15,254 bases of DNA, taken from DASWVC01 sp036401335 (lineage in GTDB: Bacteria; Verrucomicrobiota; Verrucomicrobiia; Chthoniobacterales; JAFAMB01). The notes under the pieces were generated by a model. That model saw only the letters and a list, made by a program, of their open reading frames with translations. It ran no database searches and was not told the origin of the DNA. The stretch is taken from assembly GCA_036401335.1 (NCBI GenBank), contig DASWVC010000392.1, positions 1 to 15,254 on the forward strand, given 5' to 3'. A program made the translations under genes and the position numbers. This document shows positions 1-6,918 of the stretch, piece after piece (within the stretch, counting starts at the first letter, position 1; the number at the start of each line of letters is the position of its first letter).

Positions 1-2
1 AG

Positions 3-2177
3 TCAGCAAAAGCGGAGGCTGAATCCGGGCGGCAGACGGCGCAACGGCTGGCGCAAGCACAGGAAAACGCCGCCCAGGAACTCGGCCGCATGACAGAGGC
101 GCTCACGACGTCAGAGGCATTTCTCCACTCGGTCGTGGAAAGCCTTCCCGTCGAGATTCACCGCAAAGACCGGGAAGGCCGCTTCACCTTCGTGAACCAG
201 AGTTTCTGCAGAGGGAGGGGCAGGTTGCGGGAGGAGGTTCTCGGCAAAACGGATTTCGACCTGTTTCCGCCCGAACTGGCCATGAAGTACCGCGAAGACG
301 ACAAGGCGTTGATGCGGAGCGCTCAGGCGTTTGAAACCGAAGAGAATCAAACCAACGCGGCGGGCGATATCATCTGGGTGCACGTCATCAAGATTGCGAT
401 CCTGGACGGCCGCGGTCAGGCGGTCGGCACACAAGGCATCCATTGGGACGTTACCGCGGTCAGGCAAGCAGCGGCTACGCTCAAATCGGCCGTGGAAGCG
501 GCCGAAGCGGCCGCTCGCAGCAAGAGCGAATTCCTGGCCAACATGAGCCATGAGATCCGAACGCCGATGAACGGCGTCATGGGCATGACGGGCCTGTTGC
601 TCGACAGCAACCTGGACCCGCCGCAGCGGGAATTTGCGGAGACCATTCGGACCTGCGCGGACAGCCTCCTAACCATCATTAACGACATCCTGGATTTCTC
701 GAAGATCGAAGCAGGCAAACTCACTTTCGAACTGCTCGACTTTGACCTCCTTGAAGCCATTGAGGGCACGCTGGACATGCTGGCGCCGCGCGCGCACGAG
801 AAAGGAATTGAGCTGGCCAGCGCCATTCCCTCGTACATGCCTACCCGGCTGCGCGGCGATCCCGGGCGGCTGCGGCAGATCCTGACCAACCTCATCGGCA
901 ACGGCATCAAGTTTACGTCGACAGGCGAGGTCATTGTTCGTGTCTCGCTAGAACGCGAAACCGAAAGCCACGCTTTCCTGCGTTTCAGGGTGGAAGACAC
1001 CGGCATCGGCATCCCGCCCGAAGCGCAGGCGCGCCTCTTTCAAGCCTTCAGCCAGGCGGACGGTTCCACCACCCGCAAATACGGCGGCACCGGGCTGGGG
1101 CTGGCGATTTCCAGGCAGCTTGTGATCATGATGGGGGGCGAAATCGGGGTGGAAAGCCAACCGGGGCACGGCTCCACCTTCTGGTTCACGGCCTGTCTGG
1201 AGAAGCAGGCGGGTGACGCTCAGCCTCCGAACCGGCACCGGCCTGATCTTTTCGATTTGCAAGTGCTGGTGGTTGATGACAACGCCACCAATCGCCAGAT
1301 CCTGAGCCACCAACTTTTTGCATGCGGCATGCAGTCGGACGGCGCTGCAGGCGGCGATGAAGCTTTGGTCGTGCTGCGGGCAGCGGCCGCGGGAGGCAAG
1401 CCGTACGACCTGGTGTTGTTGGACGTGCAGATGCCGGGCATGGACGGGTGGATGCTGACCCGCGCCATCAAGGCTGACCAGGCCATCGCCGGTGCCAGGT
1501 TGATCATCCTGACTTCGCTAAGCCAATCGTTGACCACGGCCGAATTAACCGAAATCGGCATCGATGCGTACGTCTGCAAACCGGTGAAACAGTCGCGCCT
1601 GTTCGACTGCATGCTGGGCGTGATGGGGGCCGTAGCGGCCGAACACGCCTTGATCGAATCGGCTGTCCCGATGGTTTCTGAAACCGCGCCGCCGCTCGAG
1701 AAGGTGCGCATCCTGCTGGCGGAGGATAACAGCATCAATCAAAAGGTCGCCTTGGGCCAGCTCCGAAAGCTCGGTTACACCGCCAATGTCGCCGCAAATG
1801 GATTGGAGGTTCTCGAGGCGTTGCGCCTCATGGCGTACGACATCATCCTTATGGACGGCCAGATGCCCGAGATGGACGGGTACGAAGCAACTCGGGCCAT
1901 TCGCAAACAGGAGCAAAGTCCGGATTCCCGCTGTGCCTGGAACCCGCCCATCTACATCATTGCCATGACCGCAAATGCCATGCAGGGCGACCGCGAAACG
2001 TGCATGGCCGCAGGGATGGACGATTACCTCAGCAAGCCGGTAAAACTGCCCGAACTGCAAACAGCCCTGAAACGTTGGAAAATGTTGCCGCACGCTGAGG
2101 CGCAGCAGGCGGCGACCGAGGACTACGATGGGGCGGGTCGAAACGGCACGCTCGCCGCAAGCCCAGCAAAGGAATGA
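3..2177 (+). CDS. Hybrid sensor histidine kinase (PAS-HisKA-HATPase-REC-REC), 5' end outside window
   Basis: Cytoplasmic part of a two-component hybrid kinase that autophosphorylates on His and passes phosphate to its own receiver domains. The frame is open from base 3 with no stop. The first ATG is at 90, but the codons before it encode an Ala/Gln/Glu-rich heptad-like helix that runs into the PAS domain, so the protein very likely begins upstream. Counting from that ATG: PAS about 8-126, a short coiled coil, then HisKA with NMSHEIRTP (phospho-acceptor His154). The HATPase has an N box around DPGRLRQILTNLIGNGIKF, then DTGIGIP and GGTGLGLAIS. Receiver 1 has VVDDN and Asp445 in LLDVQMPGMDG; receiver 2 has AEDN and Asp589 in LMDGQMPEMDG. 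All key residues are intact. No HPt domain follows receiver 2, so a separate HPt protein or a direct output is expected. Its signal is unknown. The link to the neighbouring sugar genes is positional only, and the two transcription units converge. Confidence 0.93.
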   Translation, partial: SAKAEAESGRQTAQRLAQAQENAAQELGRMTEALTTSEAFLHSVVESLPVEIHRKDREGRFTFVNQSFCRGRGRLREEVLGKTDFDLFPPELAMKYREDDKALMRSAQAFETEENQTNAAGDIIWVHVIKIAILDGRGQAVGTQGIHWDVTAVRQAAATLKSAVEAAEAAARSKSEFLANMSHEIRTPMNGVMGMTGLLLDSNLDPPQREFAETIRTCADSLLTIINDILDFSKIEAGKLTFELLDFDLLEAIEGTLDMLAPRAHEKGIELASAIPSYMPTRLRGDPGRLRQILTNLIGNGIKFTSTGEVIVRVSLERETESHAFLRFRVEDTGIGIPPEAQARLFQAFSQADGSTTRKYGGTGLGLAISRQLVIMMGGEIGVESQPGHGSTFWFTACLEKQAGDAQPPNRHRPDLFDLQVLVVDDNATNRQILSHQLFACGMQSDGAAGGDEALVVLRAAAAGGKPYDLVLLDVQMPGMDGWMLTRAIKADQAIAGARLIILTSLSQSLTTAELTEIGIDAYVCKPVKQSRLFDCMLGVMGAVAAEHALIESAVPMVSETAPPLEKVRILLAEDNSINQKVALGQLRKLGYTANVAANGLEVLEALRLMAYDIILMDGQMPEMDGYEATRAIRKQEQSPDSRCAWNPPIYIIAMTANAMQGDRETCMAAGMDDYLSKPVKLPELQTALKRWKMLPHAEAQQAATEDYDGAGRNGTLAASPAKE

Positions 2178-2190
2178 ACGTGCGCTATCC

Positions 2191-2955
2191 TCAGCCACGC
2201 CTCAGGAAACCGGGCTTGCCGTAGTCTGCATCCCCTGGTGTATGGCGGCTTGGCAGGACGGCCGAAAGCGTGGGCAGCACGAGCCGCTCGCGGCTGCCAA
2301 TAAAAACCGCCCGGCGCAGCTCGTTCTTGCCCCAGGGTTGCGACCAATCCAGTGGAAACTGCTCGTGTGCCGGCTGCGTTATTGGGCAGTAGGTGTAAGG
2401 AAACAGGTTCTGCAGGGTTTCCCACACAAAGCGCCGCGTCGGCCGACACCCCTGCCCGCTTCGGGCCTGGCTGGCAACTTGAGCAGGTTCCTCCAGCGGG
2501 TTTTCGTCCTGCCCGTCGCCGTAACCGACGCAGGTTTCCAACAAGAGCAAGTTGCGACAACGGCTGGCCAGGTAGGCCAGGGCGGGGCCAGGCTGCCGCA
2601 GGTGGTACAGCACGCCGTAAGCGTAAACAACCTCGAACGAGCCGGTGAATGTTTCCGGTGGCGCGTCGAGGTCAATCTGTTGGGCGGGCACGTGCGGGAA
2701 GCGCTGACGCAGGAGTGCAATCAGTTCAGGACGGACATCGGAGGTGATGACGCGGCACCCGCGGTCGAGAAAGAACGTCGTGTGATCGCCGATGCCGGCA
2801 CTCACCTCCCAAACGGTGCGGTTGCGTAAAGGGAGGCCAAGGGTGGCCAAGTGTTCCTGCCGGCGCTGGTTTATGCGTAGGTAATAGTTGCTGTGGAACT
2901 GCCGGAGGATCGGTGCAGTTTCCTCGTTGGCCTCAAAATCGGTTTGGTAGTCCAT
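2191..2955 (-). CDS. Class I SAM-dependent methyltransferase
   Basis: 254-residue predicted cytoplasmic methyltransferase with a Rossmann-type SAM-binding fold. Motif I is WEVSAGIGDH (residues 49-58), the acidic residue after strand 2 is Asp73 in ITSDVRPE, and FEVVYAYGVLYHL (107-119) matches the motif II/III region of the Methyltransf_11/23 type. I chose the ATG at 2955 because it lies 2 nt after the stop of the upstream glycosyltransferase (TAACAATG), which suggests translational coupling. The frame stays open to 3051, but those extra residues are Arg/Pro/Gly-rich and overlap the neighbour. It is the last gene of the minus-strand operon and ends 13 nt from the kinase stop. The acceptor is unknown. 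In a glycosyltransferase operon, O-methylation of a sugar, possibly a chain-terminating cap, is reasonable inference. A role in modifying another metabolite cannot be excluded. Confidence 0.85.
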   Translation of the reverse strand: MDYQTDFEANEETAPILRQFHSNYYLRINQRRQEHLATLGLPLRNRTVWEVSAGIGDHTTFFLDRGCRVITSDVRPELIALLRQRFPHVPAQQIDLDAPPETFTGSFEVVYAYGVLYHLRQPGPALAYLASRCRNLLLLETCVGYGDGQDENPLEEPAQVASQARSGQGCRPTRRFVWETLQNLFPYTYCPITQPAHEQFPLDWSQPWGKNELRRAVFIGSRERLVLPTLSAVLPSRHTPGDADYGKPGFLRRG

Positions 2956-2957
2956 TG

Positions 2958-4118
2958 TTAAGCGGGCTGAGACCGTGCCGACGGAAGCCCGCCAGCGGTC
3001 CTCCCGACCTGTCGGTAAAGGTCGAGAACCTGGCGAGCGGTTTTCGCCCAATCAAACCTGCGGGCCTGGGTGAGTCCATCGGCGGAACAGGCGGCCTGCA
3101 GCTCGGGGGAGTTTTCCAGCGCGAGCATCTGGCGGGCCAGTTGGGTTGCGTTGGCCGGCTCGCACCAGAGGACCGCGTCGCCGCCGACCTCCGGCAGACT
3201 GCTGTTGCGCGCACTGATGACCGGGCATCCCTGACTCATGGCTTCAACCAGGGGCAATCCGAAACCCTCGTAATGACTGGCGAAAAGCAGGGCGAAGCTT
3301 TCCCGGTACAGGCGAACCAGCCGGGACTCGGCCACGTAGCCCTCGTGACGAACCAAACCGGCCTTGGCCAGCTTTCGGATGCGGGCCCGCAGTCCATCCG
3401 AATTCCATCCGCGCCCCCCCACAATGGTCAGGGGACGCCGGACCGTTGACGTTTGCCAGTAGAGGTCCATGGCATCGAGAAGCGCGTCGTAATTCTTCCT
3501 GGGTTCGAGCGAACCCACCGCGAGCCATTTGCCGTCCGGAGGCCGGGGGATTTGCCCGGAAACGGTCGGGAAACGGGAGGCAAGGAGAGCAACCGTGGTG
3601 CAGAGGTTCCGGCGTTCGGCCAAACCTGGGAAAAGCCGTTCAAACTCTTGCCTGGTGTGTTCAGAGATAAAAACCAATCCCCGCGCCCGTTGAACCGCGT
3701 CCAACATGCCCTGCTGGCAAGCCAGCCGATTCGCCTCCGTCGTGAACTCCGGGTGCATCCAGAAACTGACATCATGCACCGTGTAAACCAAGCGGGCACC
3801 GCCTGCCATCGGCGCTTGAAAACAATTGGCGTGCACGACGTCGGGCGCACCTGGCAAGGTTGCCCGGCCAGCCGCGACCTCGGTCCAAAGCCTGCGCGCC
3901 GTCCGGACGGAATAAGCAGCGAGCGGTTCGCTGACGTTTGGCCGGTTCAGGTGGGTGCCTGAACGGGTCCGGGGGTTCAGCCAAGTCCCGAAATGGTGAA
4001 GCAAAATAAAGCTGTCCTCGGGAGCAACATCGGCCAAAGCCCGGGCCAGGCGGTCGGCAAACCAGCCGCACCCGGCCTTGGGGCTGCAGGTCTGGGCAAC
4101 ATCGAAGGCAACTTTCAT
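2958..4118 (-). CDS. GT4-family glycosyltransferase (third of the minus-strand operon)
   Basis: 386-residue retaining glycosyltransferase of the GT-B fold, expected to use a nucleotide sugar in the cytoplasm or at the inner membrane face. The N-terminal Rossmann domain begins MKVAFDVAQ and has VVHANCF (94-100) and VYTVHDVSF (111-119). The C-terminal donor domain has VGSLEPRKN (201-209, with the Arg/Lys pair that usually contacts diphosphate) and the EX7E motif in HYEGFGLPLVEAM (Glu284 and Glu292). Both domains are complete and the length is normal for GT4, so the enzyme should be active. The ATG at 4118 overlaps the stop of the preceding gene by 4 nt (ATGA), so the two are probably translationally coupled. 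The stop is 2 nt before the methyltransferase. Donor and acceptor sugars cannot be read from sequence; many similar proteins are mannosyl- or rhamnosyltransferases. Confidence 0.92.
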   Translation of the reverse strand: MKVAFDVAQTCSPKAGCGWFADRLARALADVAPEDSFILLHHFGTWLNPRTRSGTHLNRPNVSEPLAAYSVRTARRLWTEVAAGRATLPGAPDVVHANCFQAPMAGGARLVYTVHDVSFWMHPEFTTEANRLACQQGMLDAVQRARGLVFISEHTRQEFERLFPGLAERRNLCTTVALLASRFPTVSGQIPRPPDGKWLAVGSLEPRKNYDALLDAMDLYWQTSTVRRPLTIVGGRGWNSDGLRARIRKLAKAGLVRHEGYVAESRLVRLYRESFALLFASHYEGFGLPLVEAMSQGCPVISARNSSLPEVGGDAVLWCEPANATQLARQMLALENSPELQAACSADGLTQARRFDWAKTARQVLDLYRQVGRTAGGLPSARSQPA

Positions 4119-5353
4119 AGGTGATCGCGGAGCAAACGGTACGCGCGCCGGGCCACGGTGCGAGTCATCGCATCCTGCCGGGCGCGCCAGAGCCGCCAGA
4201 CCTGGCCGGGACGCAGTGGGCCAACCGGGGGTTGATCCGCGAGTTCAGCAATCGTCTGGCTCAGGCGGGAAACGTCCTTGGCAAGCGACAACGCAGCGTG
4301 GCGGCGCCGACCGGCCAGGCGCAAGTCTTCCCGGAGCGTGGGTGAGCCGGCCAGAGCACCCAGCGCTTCCGCGAGGGCCAGCGGTTTGCGAACGTCAATT
4401 TTCAGCGCCGCCTCACCGACCATTTCTGCAGGACCTCCCGTTTCCGCCGTGAGGATAGGAACCCCAGACTGCATCGCGGCGGCCAACTGACTTCCGCAAG
4501 TCTCGTCCAGGGAAGGGAAAACCAGGCCCGCGGATCCCCGAAGCATTTCATCTGCCTTTTCCGCGTTGGCAGGTCGCAAGAATTGGATGCCGTCGGCGAT
4601 GCCGAGCGTATGGGCGAGGTTCCGGAGGTAATCTTGCCGCCTCGGCTCCATGCCGGTCAGGACCAGGCGCCAGGCGGTTTGCGCCGAGTGCAGTCGGTAA
4701 ACCTGGTAGGCCATCAGGAGCACGTCATGATTCCGGTAAGGTTGAGAGTCGGCCGGGCAGAGAAAGTAAGGCGTTTCCGGGTCAGCATCGGGGTTCGGCC
4801 GGGGCAGGGGGCCAGGGCACACGGGCGGGTAAGTTCGAAACACTTTCTCGGCCGGGATGCCGTGCCGGCCACGAAACTGAGCACCGGTAAAATCGGAGAG
4901 GACCTGAAAACGGGCCGCAACGATCGACGTGCGCACGTTGTCCAGTTCGCTCTGACGCCGGGCGGCCTCGCTGGAAGGCCACGGACCATGGTTGGGAAAT
5001 ACATTTGTTACCATGGAGACTACCGGCACTCCGGAATGCAGAAAGCGCGCCGATCCAAAGGGAGCGTAAAGGGCACGGAATTGCTGCCGCTGGAAAAAAC
5101 GGAACGGGAGGCGGCCTCGGCGGTGGCCGGGATGGTCCAGGCAGAACGTCGTGACGGGCCGATCGAACCACCGGGCTGCCTCCCGGTCAGTGGCAGCGTT
5201 CGTGATCAACGTCAGCTCGAAGCGCGGTTGCTGGACCAGACCCCGAAGAAATCCGGCGATGATCGGCCTGATGGTTTGGCCGGCGCTTTCGGGTAACAAA
5301 GGCGTCAGGTCGACGGCAACCCGGATTGGCATTGGTTCAGGCATCACCCGCAT
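4115..5353 (-). CDS. GT4-like glycosyltransferase with degenerate donor-site motifs
   Basis: 412-residue GT-B protein. Its N-terminus (RVAVDLTPLLPES, from residue 11) and its middle (LSDFTGAQF, VFRTYPP, AWRLVLTG) match the upstream gene at 5362-6669, so the two are paralogues. The donor-site motifs differ from the usual form. Where EPRKN is expected it has QPYRNH, and where EX7E is expected it has LDETCGSQLAAAMQ, keeping Glu284 but with Ala292 in place of the second Glu. It may use an unusual donor, be weakly active, or act as a partner of its paralogue. The C-terminal tail (from about residue 375) is Arg-rich and helical. The ATG at 5353 was chosen. A TTG at 5356 and ATGs at 5344 and 5332 are alternatives, and no strong ribosome binding site decides between them. 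The start lies 8 nt after the upstream stop, and the end overlaps the next gene by 4 nt. Confidence 0.88.
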   Translation of the reverse strand: MRVMPEPMPIRVAVDLTPLLPESAGQTIRPIIAGFLRGLVQQPRFELTLITNAATDREAARWFDRPVTTFCLDHPGHRRGRLPFRFFQRQQFRALYAPFGSARFLHSGVPVVSMVTNVFPNHGPWPSSEAARRQSELDNVRTSIVAARFQVLSDFTGAQFRGRHGIPAEKVFRTYPPVCPGPLPRPNPDADPETPYFLCPADSQPYRNHDVLLMAYQVYRLHSAQTAWRLVLTGMEPRRQDYLRNLAHTLGIADGIQFLRPANAEKADEMLRGSAGLVFPSLDETCGSQLAAAMQSGVPILTAETGGPAEMVGEAALKIDVRKPLALAEALGALAGSPTLREDLRLAGRRRHAALSLAKDVSRLSQTIAELADQPPVGPLRPGQVWRLWRARQDAMTRTVARRAYRLLRDHL

Positions 5354-5361
5354 CAAAGGTG

Positions 5362-6669
5362 CTACGGGCCATTAACCTGCCGGCGGGCGACGGCGTTGAT
5401 CAGCGGCGCGAGAAGGATCGTTCCCGCGTACAGCGCGTCGAAGGCCAAAAAGCGAGCGCGACAGAGTTCCCGCTGGAAAAACGGGGCGGCTCTGACCTCG
5501 CGCGCTTTTAACAACGCGTTCACCAGTTTCTGGACTTCAGGTTCCAGCGCGAATCGCGCAAGCTGTTTTCTCCCGGCCCCCGCCAGGCGGGTGGCGACGG
5601 CCGGATCTTCCGAGACCCGTACCATGGCGTCGGCCATTTCGTCCAAATCTTCGACGTCCACGTAAAGGGCGGCATCCCCCGCCACCTCCGTCTGACTGCC
5701 ACCTCGGCCGCAGATGATGGGCAGCCCAAAGTGCATTGCCTCAATCAACGGGATGCCGAACCCTTCGTAGCGCGACGGAAACATCAAGGCGGACGCACCC
5801 CGGTAGCATTCCGCCAATCTTTCTTCAGAAACCTCGCCCAGGAAATCGACGTCCATTTTTAAATCCAGCGCTGCCACGAGAGATTTCCACGGTTCCACCG
5901 CGCCATCATTGCTTCCCGTGAGCACCAGACGCCAAGCCGGCTGGCCCACCCGATCCCGGTAAACGCGGTAAGCGCGCAGGAGGTTGGGGTGATTCTTGTG
6001 GCGCCACGGCCTGGCGGGGTAAAAAAAGTAACGTGGGCCGTCAGCGTGAGAAGTTCCGTCAAAGCGCTCGTGGATCGGTTGGTAAGTTCGAAACGCACGC
6101 TCGTAAGGAACGCCGTACGTGGCGTGCAGGCGCTGGCGGCTGAAATCCGAAGGCACTTGAAAAAGGGCATGGCTCGATGCCAGTTTTTTCAGGTTCAAAT
6201 GCCTCCAAAGACGATCCTTCCACGGTAAACTCTCCGGGTAATCGCGGTGCAGCAGGTCGGTAATGAGGGCTACCATGGGCACCTGCGTCGAGGCCGCCAG
6301 GTACCGGCCGAACGGGGAGTAAAGAACCTGAATGCCGCTTTGGCGCGTCAGACGCTTGATCTCCAACTGGCTGCACAGCTCCCGATAAGCTTCGAGCAGG
6401 GCCGAACCGCGACGGCGCCCCCTCCGGGTGCAGTAGATGGCGAGACGGCTGCCAAAACGCTCGCGGAGCTCCGGTTCGGAAATCTCGGCGACAAAAAGCA
6501 CCAACTGAACGCTGTGAGCGTGGAACTGGTCCAGGGCTTCCAGGAATTGCAATACGGCAAGTTTGGAACCGCCGTTGCTCGAACCGGGCAGCAGCGGTGT
6601 GAGGTCGACGCCCACTCGCACGGGTGCCGCGCCGTCGCGGATGGCGACGGTTGATTCTAAGCTCGCCAT
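5362..6669 (-). CDS. GT4-family glycosyltransferase, first gene of the minus-strand operon
   Basis: 435-residue GT-B glycosyltransferase. The N-terminal domain carries VRVGVDLTPLLPG (17-29) and a Gly-rich loop SSNGGSK (30-36). The C-terminal donor domain has WRHKN in place of EPRKN and an intact EX7E motif in SRYEGFGIPLIEAM (Glu302 and Glu310), followed by a GGSQTEVAGDAAL stretch typical of GT4. After the catalytic domain comes a tail of about 40 residues (from about 395) with a hydrophobic segment, AGTILLAPLINAVA, that could sit on or in the membrane. The ATG at 6669 aligns best with the paralogue at 4115-5353. The frame stays open to a GTG at 6807, but that extension is Arg/Pro/Gly-rich and not protein-like. 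There is no clear Shine-Dalgarno sequence. The promoter must lie in the divergent region to its right. The sugar specificity is unknown. Confidence 0.9.
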   Translation of the reverse strand: MASLESTVAIRDGAAPVRVGVDLTPLLPGSSNGGSKLAVLQFLEALDQFHAHSVQLVLFVAEISEPELRERFGSRLAIYCTRRGRRRGSALLEAYRELCSQLEIKRLTRQSGIQVLYSPFGRYLAASTQVPMVALITDLLHRDYPESLPWKDRLWRHLNLKKLASSHALFQVPSDFSRQRLHATYGVPYERAFRTYQPIHERFDGTSHADGPRYFFYPARPWRHKNHPNLLRAYRVYRDRVGQPAWRLVLTGSNDGAVEPWKSLVAALDLKMDVDFLGEVSEERLAECYRGASALMFPSRYEGFGIPLIEAMHFGLPIICGRGGSQTEVAGDAALYVDVEDLDEMADAMVRVSEDPAVATRLAGAGRKQLARFALEPEVQKLVNALLKAREVRAAPFFQRELCRARFLAFDALYAGTILLAPLINAVARRQVNGP

Positions 6670-6918
6670 TGCGTTTTTGATTTCACTTCGACATCCATCC
6701 GACCGGCCCCCCGCCTTTTCCGTCCGCGTCGGACCGGGAGGCGCCTTCAAACATCCGCCTAAGCTCTTTGGAACAACGGTTTTTGCAACCGGTATTCTGG
6801 CGCGCACGAGGCTGCTGGCATCTTTCGGGCCCGCGACGGGGAGGCGGGCCAGCCCCCCTGAAACCGCCTGAAATCGTGTTGACTCGCCAGAACCGCCCGG
6901 CCAAAGCTACGCCCTTTT
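6670..6918. promoter_or_regulatory. Divergent intergenic region between the two operons
   Basis: A 249-nt gap between two divergently read genes, so it should hold promoters for both the glycosyltransferase operon (minus) and the membrane-protein/exporter operon (plus). A TTGACT (6879-6884) resembles a sigma70 -35 box for plus-strand transcription, but no good -10 stands 16-19 nt downstream. A TATGAT at 6918-6923 resembles a -10 box but has no -35 partner; it would fit only if the downstream gene starts at 6958. On the minus strand I found nothing convincing. Two inverted repeats are present: 6828-6850 (listed separately) and a weaker CGGTT/AACCG pair at 6777-6791. The regulatory role is inferred from layout only. 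Confidence 0.4.
6828..6850. repeat. Short GC-rich inverted repeat (7-bp arms, 9-nt loop)
   Basis: GGCCCGC at 6828-6834 is followed after 9 nt by its exact reverse complement GCGGGCC at 6844-6850. No T-run follows on either strand, so it does not look like an intrinsic terminator. It lies about 70 nt before the membrane-protein gene in the divergent intergenic region, where an operator or an mRNA leader hairpin would be possible. In GC-rich DNA a repeat this short can arise by chance. Confidence 0.3.

Noticed and set aside
2160..2210. A bidirectional terminator between the convergent kinase and methyltransferase genes
   Set aside because: The CCTCAG...CCTCAGG pair here is a direct repeat, not an inverted one, and there is no T-run on either strand.
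2128..2829. A 233-codon plus-strand open frame after the kinase
   Set aside because: It overlaps the methyltransferase on the opposite strand, which has a clear SAM-binding motif; the plus-strand product shows none.
2956..3051. A 32-residue N-terminal extension of the methyltransferase
   Set aside because: It would overlap the preceding glycosyltransferase by 94 nt with low-complexity sequence; the ATG 2 nt after that stop is the better start.
6670..6807. A 46-residue N-terminal extension of the first minus-strand glycosyltransferase
   Set aside because: It starts at GTG, is Arg/Pro/Gly-rich, and the paralogue begins near the residue-17 motif of the shorter form.
6879..6908. A sigma70 promoter based on TTGACT
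   Set aside because: No acceptable -10 hexamer lies 16-19 nt downstream (CAAAGC/AAAGCT), so it is kept only as a remark on the intergenic region.
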